Assembly (NCBI GenBank): GCA_026168455.1 | Contig: CM047431.1 | Span: forward strand, 43,527,466-43,591,465 | Direction: 5' to 3' | DNA: 64,000 nt | DNA from: Theocolax elegans | Lineage: Eukaryota; Arthropoda; Insecta; Hymenoptera; Cerocephalidae | In this document: positions 19,166 to 30,710 of the stretch, in pieces | Layout of the letters: each line of letters starts with the position of its first letter | Numbering within the stretch: the first letter of the stretch is position 1 | Made by a program: the position numbers and the translations under genes | The notes under the pieces: model-generated | The model's database searches: none | What the model was told of the DNA's origin: nothing | The model's input: only the letters and a program-made list of their open reading frames with translations

Positions 19166-19540
19166 TCGTAGGGGCAAATTCGGTGCCGCTATTGTTTATC
19201 GCTCTTCCGCGTTAATATCCCTAACGTATCCATTCGGACCACGTTTAATTTTCTCATACGAGCAGACATTTCGCGCTCGTGTCAAGAGCATTTGAACCGA
19301 GCAGCTCGGTACGGGTGCTGTCGGACGTACGGAACCTGGCAGTCGATGAACGTGCCGCTGACGCGTTTCGGCTGGTACTGCTACTGCGCGCAGCATTGCT
19401 CTGCCAGCGTTTCATCGTCTCGTTACTCAAAATTGACTATGAAACGCGCCAGCGGAAAATCATGAAATTTCACTCCGAGCTCTGGAAATATAATGCGAGG
19501 AGACGCGCGCACCTAAAAATTACGAGTCTTTTACCGTCCG
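19166..19540. other. GC-richer CpG patch, unrecognised
   Basis: This patch is clearly richer in G, C and CpG than both flanks. It holds an open + strand frame (19279 onward, 142 codons) and a second overlapping + frame with Cys/Trp/Tyr-rich sequence, including WYCYCAQHC. Neither resembles a family I know. It could be an exon, a promoter or conserved regulatory DNA. Confidence 0.35.
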
Positions 19541-22060
19541 GTGAAACTGGTTTATTTTCAATGTGTCTGTGTGTGCCTCGACATATTCTCTGCCTCTCGC
19601 TCAGGCTTTCAAATACTTTCACATCTATTGATTTATCTATACATATGTACATATATATTAAAAAAAAGATATTCGTTGATAGCTACGGATATTATAATGA
19701 TCATTAAATCTGTATCAACTTTGACAATTTTTACTTTTATATTTCGTCTAATTTATTTGGATTAAATAAATAAGTGAAGAAAATTATTAGTACCAGACAT
19801 AAACAAGGTGTAAATATGTACTTGCAAAATTTTAGTGACATCGTTACGAATAATGAAATAAAGTCACGACTTTACAAGATTTTGTTATAAAAAAGAAGTT
19901 GATTTTGCTTTTAAAATTTAATGAATCAAAATATATTATTTACGTATTATGTCCAAACTCACATTATATTCCTTGTCTACATACCATCATTCGGCAACAA
20001 GTCCCATTTCAATTCATTTACATGTTTGCAAGATGAAGTCGTATGAAGATTTCATATCTCGATTTCCTTTTACGAAATATGTCTTTGTCTTTTTTCGATA
20101 TATGTATATGGTCGCCTCCGAATAAAAATATTATAACTCAAAATCCGGTTGGAAAACGCGTTAACTCAATATTTTTTAACGTTTTCTTTAAAATAATAAA
20201 TACGGTATGATAAAAACTAAATTTGGTAAATAATCTTTTTAAAAATGTTGATTACGATGTCAAATGTCAAACACTTTTATTCATTGATTTTCACATTTAT
20301 TTATTCAAGCATATGTATAACATTGATATGTTGGTATTTTTAACGTGCTACGACGTTAATTAAATGGATAAAAGACGTTTTTCATTCTTATACGATACCT
20401 TTTTTATTTTTCTGTAAACCTTATAATTGTTTTAGTCCTTCAAGAAGTGTAAATTAGAGATTCTAGTCTGTTCTTCATTTGCAGAGATTGTAGACTTTAA
20501 CGCATTGATTTAAATAATATTAAAAGCAAAAATAAAGTTATTTAATGAAGCTATCGTTCAATATTATAGTTACTTGATAACAATTTTTGCTTCTCGATAT
20601 AAATCCTATATATGTTCAGTCTTTTAGTTTAGTTTTCAGTGTAAATTAGAGACAATATTTATTCCTTCAAGATGTGTTTCGAATTGTAATACATGTAGTA
20701 CTATTCTAATTACAAAGCTGAGTGACATTAATGTCAAAAACTCTAATTGACCTAAACAATTTCAGAAAAAAAAAAAATAAAATTAATTAAATGGATAAGT
20801 CATCAACAGCTTTTTTTACTTTTCTGTAAATTCTGTTGTCTTTGTTCGTCGATAATTTTGTTAACTTTTCTATAAATCCTACAAATGTTCATCTCACTGA
20901 TAAGCTTACTATACCAATAGAAATTTATTCATTCAAGCTATATTGCGAACTATCACATGTATATGTTTTTTTGACTGTGGAATTTATAAATTGTGAAGGT
21001 TTTGTTCACACATTACATTGTAATACGTATATTTATAAATATTTTTAAACTATTAAGCTCAACCATCCATTTTAATTACTTCTTAATAATAATATTTATT
21101 TAGTACACTCTTTAGTGCAATTTTAAAAATTGAATTTAAAAAAAGTACAAGTCTTTTTATAAGTATTATCAGTATAACTATACCCTTTGGCAAATGTAAT
21201 GTATCTAATAGTAATAATAATGCCATGTATTAAATAGAAAATTATAATAAAGAATTTACAAATTTAATTTTTAAACTATCTATTTTTGTTTCATCATAGA
21301 GAAAATTTGTAATAGTAAAATTTTTCGACTCGCTAAAAACATGTTATATAAGTATGTTTTAATATGTTAGGAGTCGAAATCACGTCTTTTTAGAAAATGT
21401 CTGTATATGGATGTGTATGTATGTGTGTGTTTGCGTATGTACGTATACCGCCGTATTTTCGAAACTACTCGGTCAATACCGCTCAACTTGCTTATGTGTA
21501 TTTTGCTTTTTATTTGCCGGATTCCGGAAAAGACTTTGATTAGTTATCCCCCAAATAGCTTTTGTTTAGAAAACAGTCTTTGATTTCTCAAAAATTTTGT
21601 GTTAATATTATTAATGTTTTTTAATTGGACCAAATGTACTTTATAGAGAATAAAAAAATCTATCTGCTCGATTTTGAATTGAGAAATTATCTCTAATAGC
21701 TTTTTATTAGTGACACATGGCTTTGTATAACTCGTGCCAATATACTTTTCTTTTTCTAGATGATCAACGCATTGGTGCCAGTTGCAGTAACAATACAGTA
21801 TACATTATATGTACACCAAAATGAATTTTGTTCACATTCGCATTGGTATTATAACAAAATAGCTAGTTTTCGTCTCTAACCAGAAATCAGTTTTGCACGA
21901 TCAGCTGTAATATTATTGTTATAACGAAAATATTTATTGCGTATAATATTTATAGTATTACACGAAGTAAACTTTTAAGTAAACATGTTAAAAAGCGTTG
22001 AATGGCGTTGAAGTCTGAGGGTGACGTGTAATAAATAAATGATAATCGCAATATAGATAT
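19541..22060. other. AT-rich DNA with diverged internal repeats, no gene recognised
   Basis: Short similar phrases recur (TTAATTAAATGGATAA near 20356 and 20780; GTGTAAATTAGAGA near 20448 and 20639), suggesting an old local duplication. A TG/TA-rich block at about 21390-21500, followed by TTTCGAAACTACTCGGTCAA, resembles common insect interspersed repeats, but I cannot name the family. Confidence 0.45.
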
Positions 22061-23240
22061 GAGGATGTAGCGTCAAAACGACGTTAGTTGAAGCAGTTCA
22101 GGTCCGTTGAATCGAAATCAAGAGGGTCAAGAGCAGAGCAGCTCGGTTGGTCGTACGGGAATTCGGCGATACTTTATTGGGTTGAGAGAAAGATGGATAG
22201 ATGGATATTTGAAGAGAGATTGATAGAACGAGAGCGAGGTAGAGAGAAAGTCAGTTGGCAATTGCGAAGCTCCTGACTTGTTCCGTTGGTTGATAGGTGG
22301 AAAGAGGGATGGAAGGGAGGTGCTAGAGACATTTGTACAGCCGAATGAATGAACGGATTTCTTTTTCCCTTTCTTTCTACCTTTCTCTCTCTCTCTCTCT
22401 CTCTCGCTCGCTATCCCTCCTTTCGTTTGTTCAACGATTTTGTGGATAACTCGCTGTGAGGTAGATGTTCACTGAATCGACATAATTACATTATCAAACA
22501 AGCATATTAACTTTTATGCGAATCGATTCTTCCTTGTTTGAAGAGCTTTATTAAGGATAAACCCCGAGTTCGGTATCCAATAAAAATGATTTAATATTAT
22601 TCACTCGCGTTCGATGGGCAAGGAAAGAAAAAAGAACGAAAATAATTTATTCGCTAAACATCCGTATTCGTGGAATCGGAAATTGAGAAAGATTAACCAG
22701 ATCATTTTTCAATAAGGATTGCATCTTTGCATTACGATCCTTTATGTGTTTTTCTTTTTTTTTCATGAATTATTAATAGATGGTACTACACTTATATACA
22801 ATAAAGTTGGTATTCATTGAGTCACAATTTTTTATCAAGTCAAGGAGATACTCGTGCAGCTATATTAATTTATTTTTACTTGTTCCGAGAATACGTATTA
22901 TAAGTTATAAAAGAAATATTAATATTTCAAAGGGATTCCTAGAAAGACTTAGAGCTTTCTCTTTAAAATCGCGATTAATCCTTTGCAATGACGTTCAACC
23001 TCCACTTTCATTTGAAAAAAAGCTTATACTGGCAAGAGAGACGATTTTTGACAAGCACGTTAAGCAAATGGACGCCATGAACTTTTTTACCAAGCGGCTG
23101 GCGTTATCGTTCACCAAGCGAGACTCGACCGAAAGAGAGAGAGAGAGATAGAGTAAAAGAGGGGAGGGGGAGGGGATGGAGGCTGGACAATGGAGCGGCG
23201 AACGCCGAGGAAAAGTAAAAATTAACGAGAATTCAAGCTT
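22061..23240. other. Mixed purine-rich and AT-rich DNA with (CT)n, no gene recognised
   Basis: A (CT)n run lies at about 22384-22409 and a (GA)n run near 23131-23149, followed by a G-rich purine stretch. A 123-codon + frame at 22780-23151 ends inside the GA run and shows no domain I recognise. Confidence 0.5.
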
Positions 23241-24240
23241 GGACGGAGCTATTGAAAAATTGCCGTCGAGGTGTGAAGCCTTTTCCCGTGCAGTCCGTCG
23301 CCTCCCCGTTTTTTCTTCAAATGTTTTTTCGCGCCAACGTTTCGACTAGCCTCCACGATCGTTCCCGCCCGCTTCTTTATTCGGCTTTTACGTCTTCCGC
23401 GAGAATCACGAGGGTGCTTTATTTACGTGACACGTTGCATTATAAAGAAACTGTAACGTATCCCGTGAAAACCGAGTTGCTTTTTCCTTTTTTCTTTCCT
23501 TTTGATTACTCGACGAGGGCTCGGATGACGAGAAAGAGTTTCGTCTTTGTTCTTCATCGAAAGAGACATCGCTCACTTGGTCTATTATATCAGAGTTACA
23601 ATTTCATTGGATTGGAAACGCGATTACTATCGAACGAGGCAAACATCAGAAGTTTGAATTCTGGTTGAGAAGCTATATGGCAAGCTTGTGTTTATATTTT
23701 CGAAGTTCGTAGACCTTGCATCTTCCAGATTTTTCTTACAGGGTAATGTAAACGAGAGAGCGGCATCAAAAACCCGAGTGACGGGCTCGAGGTTGGTGAG
23801 GTACACACGAATTGGCAAACGAAATATAAGCAGCTGAAACGCAGGCGCAGGCGGAAGGTGGAGGGTTGCGCGATAGGACGAGGAGGTAGGCACACTATGA
23901 GAAGGAACAGGAGGAGGAGGAGGTAAGTCGGTCCGCGGGACCAGCGTCACGTCCTCCCCGGGGAATATCCGGCGTATCAAGCTTGGTGGCACGGGCAAAC
24001 ACGAGACTGGCTTCCATTTCGAGCCGAGCAAGCAAATATTGATACGGATCGCGCGTCTAATCGCTTTCCGCGACGTGTGTGCAAAATGCGGGCTTCGACG
24101 CCTTCTCCGCGCTTTTGTCACGTTGATGGTACACCGATGTACTTGTCAGCTGTTGCTTCCTCCCCTCTTTATCTCGTTCTTTCGGTTTCGTTTTCCCGTA
24201 AATTGATGGATCGCTCGCCGGTACGCGAATTCGATTTTCT
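23241..24240. other. GC-richer CpG patch, no gene recognised
   Basis: Frames of 138 codons (+, 23252-23668) and 164 codons (-, 23627-24121) are open, but their composition (Pro/Arg/Ser-rich, no motif) matches what chance gives in GC-richer DNA. They are not called as genes. Confidence 0.45.
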
Positions 24241-24540
24241 AAATAATTTCGGGCATAGTATAATTTGTTAACCATTTTAATGTACCAGAATTTTTTCCCC
24301 TGTGAACGTTTCCATCTTTAACGATCCACGTAACAGTGAATGAAATAATGATTCATGACGATTTATATCAACAGTAACGTTAATAAAACGTTTCACAAAA
24401 TCACCCCATTTCTCTTGAGAGTTTGTTACAAATTTCGATAATGTTCCTGTACGTCCTATACACCGAGTAATATTTACCTACTTCTGGATATATCACCAAA
24501 CATTTGTACAATAATTCATTAAAACGTTCGTATGTATTTG

Positions 24541-24625
24541 TGAGCACGCCTCTCTCTCTCTCTCCCTCCCCCCACCCCCCTCCCTCTTTCACTCCTTCTG
24601 TGTGTGTGTGGGGGAGGGGGGCTGT
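24541..24625. repeat. Pyrimidine tract facing a G-rich tract
   Basis: A CT/C-rich run (24546-24592, with CCCCCCACCCCCCTCCCTC) is followed by (TG)n and GGGGGAGGGGGG. The C and G runs are inverted relative to each other, so a hairpin, a G-quadruplex or an i-motif is possible. Confidence 0.6.
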
Positions 24626-25570
24626 ATGTATAAATCGATTCATTAGCGGAATGCACTGGGTATTAAATGGCAAAGCCGCGATAATTCCATTCGAAATGGA
24701 TGAAAACCACTATAATTACGCTAGCGCGGTAAACGCAAAAATTAATACTGTTTCATCGAAATTATAAATTCAAAACATCATTTCCTCGTCGAGGCAGAGT
24801 ATGCACCAACTATTTCCTCCTCCTCATCCCCCTCCCATCCTCCTCCTCCCACAACCCACCACGCTCTTTCTCTCTCGTATAGCGGGAAATCAAAGCCTCT
24901 AAATAAACAGTACAAAGTCCTCTCAGAAAAGCCATTATTCAAGCGACGAGTTAATTATCGCCTCAATCCGATCCGCCCCAGTTGTCGCGCACATAGACCC
25001 GAGCCTCGGAGCCCCGTTCCTCTCGTTGTCCTTGGTTAGTATCGCTCGGCGATACCAACGATCGAGGGAAAAAAAATTCCCGATCGAGCCGCATCGGTGA
25101 ATCCGTTCACGCGTTCCTCGAACGACAGCAAAAAATGTAATAACGAGATATTAATTGGACCAAGTGCCTTAATGCTCGGCTGACTCGAATTAGACGACGA
25201 GTGGTGGCGACGATTTTTTTTTTTTCGCATTCATTTTATTTATTTCACTAGGAAGCTATTTTTCTCTCTTTTCGATCCTTTATTTTATCCTACGACATTT
25301 AGAGTACTTTTCATTATTGAGTAATCCTTTTGTCAATCAGTGGAGATTTCTCTACCAACTCTTTTGCGACCAGAATCGCAAGAATTTTTCTAATTACGAT
25401 CACATCTAGAATTTCAGGCTGTTTCACTTAGCTTTAATTAATTATAGCCCCTTTATCGTTAATTTATCACCTTCTTTCTAATGGAAAATATTAATAACTT
25501 TGTAGGATATTTTTCGGGGAATATAAATGATTAATCATGGAATGAAATTAATATGCTTATAGCACGTTTA
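24626..25570. other. Unassigned DNA with a pyrimidine-rich block
   Basis: A CT-rich, CCTCC-containing block lies near 24808-24878. The rest alternates modestly GC-rich and AT-rich DNA. No coding or RNA feature is recognised. Confidence 0.45.
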
Positions 25571-26200
25571 ACTGTTCATACTATTGATCAGTGATAAGAA
25601 GGAGCTTGATTTAAACAAAAGCACTGGGATCGAGCTACCCAGTGTGAACGATCGAATCCACCTGTTACCGCGTAGGGAGGTTCGATTAAAATTACGTTGT
25701 GTACGTAAAATATCGCGTTCCCGATACGACGAAATTCACGATCGCGCGAACAAAACACGGCTCATCTCGCATTCCCTCGAGTTTTTTTGGAGGCTGGGAG
25801 AAAGGGGGTGTCGGCGAATCTCGTCGCATACGCATGATTGGACAAGTTCTCGGAGCGAGGACGAGCGCAGACAACGCGACGACCGCCGTCGGCCACGATC
25901 GAACTCTCCCGTGTGCCGGATGCCGGAGGGAGAGGAGTAACGCCGGAAACGCTTCGGTTCCGAGACTCGGGGGAAATCACGTTTCAAGATCTCTCTCATC
26001 CTTCCTCCTGTCCCTCTTTCGGTATATTCGTTTCCCTTGTGTTTGGGAACCTCTGGCCTCTTCGGTCTCAAACTCTGTTCCGCTTTTACTTACTCGCGTC
26101 CGCGACTCACTTTCAACTCCATCCTTCTCCCTTTTGACACTGGATTATAATCGTTCTCCAAAGTTTCACTTCCTTTCCCAATTTTAATTGGTGTCGGTCG
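25571..26200. other. GC-richer CpG patch, no gene recognised
   Basis: Several frames are open on both strands (up to 162 codons at 25699-26187, +). Overlapping frames on both strands with no conserved motif argue against a real exon here. A regulatory role is equally possible. Confidence 0.4.
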
Positions 26201-27640
26201 ATTCGCAAACTCAGGTGATCCACCAGACGACAATTACCTAGATTTGATACTATTATTTATCTTAACACTTTTCTAATGAATTTTAAGATTATTTTGTCAG
26301 TGTGTAATGCTAATTTTCTTTATAGATACATTGTATACGTACCAAGTGTTTCAATTAGGTTGAAGCTATTCGGTCGATTAGCGACTTTTACGCATTAATT
26401 ACGGATTCCTTGTTATAGGACAAGGATCTTTCGCTCGAGGTCCACTGAACTGCAATGCCATCATCATATCTTACGAAAAGACTATAGCGACTTTGGTAGA
26501 AAGAGTCTCCGGTGGAAGAAAACCTCATAACGAAACTGAATATACGATTAGTTGCATCAGGTGAGAAATTCATCCCGATTGGGAAATAACTAGAAAGTCA
26601 GGAATCTAGTATTTCCAAAAGGGAATGATTCGGTTCCTCTGCAGTTGTATTCTCGATGAACAGTCAAACTCGCATGATACTTATCCACACCGATCTCTCT
26701 AATGTTTTAATAAACAACATTTTGCAAAAGAAAATAAAAATGTTTGGAATAAAGATTTATAAAAAATTAATTTTTTTAAAAATTCATATTTTTATTTTAG
26801 TATTTGCAAGTGTATATAAAAAAATACTATTTTGTTTTTCATCGAACAGTGTATCTTGTCGAAAATAAAAACGCTTTATAACAGGGTTGTGTTTCCTTTG
26901 ACATTTTATGTTTTCAAAAACTGTAATCTATTGGCTTTCCACAATATCTGGAATATTTGTCCAGATTTTTGTGCTATTAGAATTTTAAATTATTATATAA
27001 TTGTATGTGTATTTCTGTAATTTGAGTATCACATATATCCTCTGAATAATTAAATTAATATTTGTATATTACACACTCATACGCGCATGCACTCACATAC
27101 ACACATGTATATGTAATATTGCAAAATAATTTTTTAGTCTAAAAATAAATTACGTAGGTATATTACGAACTTATTTTACAGATGAATAAAAATTAATTAT
27201 TAATAAATAACTCTTGCGCGTTTACTGCTTAGTAAAACTTGCTTAGGAAACTAGTTTCTTGCTTTTGAAGTTATTTTCTAATCTGTGAGAATTCCTTGCT
27301 CAACACTATACACGATAATTTACCACGATAAATATGTTTTTAGATCTACGTGTATCGTCGAGTTCTCGCAGTACCTAAACGTATAATCAAACGAATTCTT
27401 TTTTTTTTCAACTTGACTGCGAATAAATTATTGTGATAGTCTACCGGTTAATTGATTTCGTTTGAACTATTGCATGTAAACAATCGTTGAAATATAAATG
27501 AAAGGCGACGTTCAAGATTAGATGAATAGTTTTTTTATTACATAGATAACAACACTTTAAACCAAGTCAGGGCTTGGAGAAAGATATTAATTTACAGAGA
27601 ATTTACTCTCAGATATACATATACTCTAATATAAAGAAAA
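26201..27640. other. AT-rich DNA, no feature recognised
   Basis: A-rich and T-rich runs and a short CA/TG-rich stretch near 27065-27110 are the only structures seen. Confidence 0.5.
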
Positions 27641-28700
27641 AATTATTCAGTCGAATAGATGGTGCAAAATATCGAATCGTCGTAGTCCTCCTCCTTCATC
27701 TCCCCCACCCCACCCCTTCTCTTAAAACCTGCAGAAGGTTCGGGGTTGTGACGAAAGAAAGGAAATAAAGTCTGCAGAACCGTTGGAGAAAGTTCGTCCA
27801 TTAGCGATAACAATGAAAGATGAACGGCGCTGTCCGATCGGGCTGACAAACGCGAGCCGCTTGTTGTTGGCGACGAGTCGCCGCTCGTACCACCGAGTCG
27901 GCTACGGGAATCGCCGTCGACGCATCCGTCCTCCGCGGGCAACGTCTTGCGCAAGGACGCGTTTGACTGATGATTATTGGCCGCTCGCGAAACGATGCGC
28001 GTGTCCAGCTGGCTGAATGATTAATCGGTTTACCTCCCTTCACCTTGTCGCGAGAAATGCCAACTGCTTCCTTTTCTTTCGGCTTCTTTTTTTCCCGTTC
28101 CTTACAAAAATTCGCGCGGTAAGCTAACGATAGATATACGACTATGAACCAATCAACGTTTACAGGGATATCCGACCTTTATGAGATAAAACAAAAAGTG
28201 AAATTGCAAAAGCAAAAAATATATTTAATAAATAACGTAGCGAAAGTCTTAAAAAAAAAAGGAAAGGGGTGAGTGGGCGGGGAATATATAAAAGAAAAGG
28301 GTTAACTGTAAAAAGTTTGCGGTAAGTTTTAGTTTTCTTATTAGAGGGGTCGACGGGGAGTGAGGGAGGAGAGGAGAAGGGTGAAGGGGCGCCGGGGACG
28401 TAATTGATCGGCAGAAAAATACCCCGGGTGTTATCGCGGTGCCACAAGTCAACGTGTGTACGAACGATAAAGTAGGAGAGTAGTTCTCATGATCTCCGGG
28501 GCAAAGGGAACTTGCCGGCGTTTGAGGTCCGGCTATTATCGACGCGAATCCGCCCAAGTGGTAAGATTAAAATGTGGGCCAGATAAAAGCCATCCGGCCG
28601 AGAAGAAGCCGCCCGGACACATTTTCCAATTCCGAACTTTTCTTGGCCTTTCTCCGCGAAACTTGCCAAACTTTTCGTATTCGCCCTTCCATTCCACCTT

Positions 28701-28732
<32 letters not shown>

Positions 28733-28880
28733 TTCCTCTCGTCTTCTCGTCTATTCCGTCGCTCTTATGCATTTTCTCTATACGTGCACGGGCGAGCGTA
28801 TATACCCATTTTTCCTTTTCGCCCTTATACCCTCCCAAGCTTTTTCTATTTTTCTGCATTCTTCCGCGTCTATTTCACTT
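27641..28880. other. GC-richer patches with (CT)n, no gene recognised
   Basis: CpG-rich sequence lies at about 27780-28020 and 28370-28620, then a (CT)n run near 28701-28726. The (CT)n run makes long Ser-Leu frames on the + strand and Arg-Glu frames on the - strand; these are artefacts. Confidence 0.45.
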
Positions 28881-30283
28881 CTGGTCCTTTGGATAGTACT
28901 TTATTTGTATAACAATGTTCAAACTATTCTTACAAATTAAACTTAACATAGGCATTCGCATAGACAGTACGCGTTCTAGTTCGCGAGACTTTTGTTACTT
29001 TACATAAAATGATGTGGAGGATACAGCGGTAAAAATAGCGAATGCTGCTAGTTTTTCCATATCGTAAACGAAAGAAGAGCCGTGTAATTGTTCTACAGAC
29101 TAAACCAATTTGTGCTGGATAACTATTACAATTGTCAATGTATAAAAGGCATTATAGAGAACACATGCTGGAAGAATGGAAACTAATGAGATAAAACGAA
29201 ATAAATGACTGATCTTGAATTAAGGTAAAATTGAATAAAGGTATAAAGGTATAAAGGTATAAAGGTATAAAGGTAATGTGCTCTAGTTTTTATCAGCAAA
29301 TGAGTTATGCGAGATATAACGATAATCCCGAGAATAATCCTCGGTCGAGCTATTATAATCCTCGGCTATTCATCTTCGGTCTAAAAATGAACCCAACGCC
29401 TATAAAAAGTAAGTGACAAACGTAGACCCGAGATATAAGGTAGTTACACGAGGGAACGGGGCAATACATTTCGAGTCGCAAGCGCGCTCACACACACACC
29501 CAGGATTGCCCAGCAGGGAGGAAGCTTTCTACCATCCTCCGGATTGCGATACCTAATCCGATTTAGTAGTACGAGCGCTAATTAATCGGCCGTCTCCTAA
29601 GGAAGCCGCCACCGCGTAAGACGCGCCGAGAAATTGCGGTCCAATCAGGGTAATGTCGGCCCGAGTAACTACGACGCACACAAGATCCGCTCTCTCTCTC
29701 TCTCTCTCTTTCTCGCTCTCTTTTGCTCAGACCAAGAAATATTACGAGCAGACGACGAGAATTAACTTTACTTCTCAGTTCACTGTTGGTGCGCTTTTCT
29801 CGCTGCCAATTTTTTTTTCAATTTATTCTTATTTCTTCATTTGCAATACCCGAGCTTATACTAAGACTTTCGAACGAGTTGGATATGTACAGATTTTTCA
29901 AAAGAAGATTACATGCATTCGCCGGGTGGCTAAAGAATTTCGTATCGTTAATTCGAAAGCAATCAGCCCTGTTAGTCATGCGCGCGGTAATCATATTCTT
30001 CATTTACATCAGATGGTATTAGAAAGTATGGTACGCATTTAATGATACCCACCAAACAAAATAGGTTATCTTTATATATTACATTACATCTATTTATAAG
30101 AAAATTAAACTATTTTATCTGAAACCAAGTCAATAATTAAAAGGCATCTTCAAAAATGTTTATACGAAAAAATTGTTTTCGATACAAGCGTTTTTATAAG
30201 GACGGTTATAGGTGCATTTAAAATTTTTTATAGAGTGATACGTTAGTATAGGTATATATATATATATCAGCAGTTTGGAAAAA
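28881..30283. other. Unassigned DNA with one CpG patch and (CT)n
   Basis: A GC-richer patch lies at about 29460-29690, followed by (CT)n near 29690-29710. The 129-codon frame at 29653-30042 includes the CT run and shows no domain. Confidence 0.45.
29235..29274. repeat. Perfect 8-bp tandem repeat, five units
   Basis: ATAAAGGT occurs five times in a row without variation, in otherwise non-repetitive AT-rich DNA. Confidence 0.9.
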
Positions 30284-30710
30284 ATCTTACATAAAAATTA
30301 CTTCCACTTCAATCGCATATAACTCTAAAATATATAAATGTAGACACTAAAACCAAAAACCAGAAGAAAGTTAAGAGTAAGTAAACAAAGGTATGGAGAA
30401 AATAAGAAATTAAAGATATTTTAACCAAAATTTAGTATGAAAAATTTATTGGTTTTTTAGACCTAAATTACTTTAATTTCTTATTTTCTTCATAACTTTG
30501 CTCCAAATTTACCGATTTAAGCTTCTTTTTTTTAAATTGCATCTACTTGATCTCAACTTTCTTCTGGTGAGCATCTATCTGTATTAACTTATGAGTTATA
30601 AGCGATTGAAGTGGAAGTAATTTTTATGGAAATTATTATTAAATTTCGTGTAACTTTCGTAAAAGTGGCCATTGGAGGTCATGTACTCCCCTTGTTAGTG
30701 CAGATAATTC
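30284..30710. mobile_element. Hairpin-forming interspersed repeat, copy A
   Basis: AAAAATTACTTCCACTTCAA near 30294-30313 is mirrored by its near reverse complement at about 30608-30627. An inner inverted pair (ATAAGAAATTAAAG / CTTTAATTTCTTATTTTCTT) lies at about 30400-30490. The right flank contains CTCCCCTTGTTAGT. A similar arrangement, with the same CTTGTTAGT end, occurs near 60.4-60.8 kb, so this is a repeat family. The boundaries and superfamily are unresolved. Confidence 0.5.

Noticed and set aside
20336..20850. Local duplication in the AT-rich stretch
   Set aside because: Shared words are short and AT-rich. I could not define boundaries, so it is only mentioned in the regional entry.
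23627..24121. 164-codon minus-strand frame
   Set aside because: Low-complexity Pro/Arg/Ser composition in GC-richer DNA, overlapping frames elsewhere, no motif.
28487..28896. Ser-Leu and Arg-Glu repeat proteins across (CT)n/(GA)n tracts (here and near 32.3, 43.0, 48.4, 49.3, 52.3 and 55.3 kb)
   Set aside because: Dinucleotide microsatellites keep several frames open on both strands, so these are artefacts.
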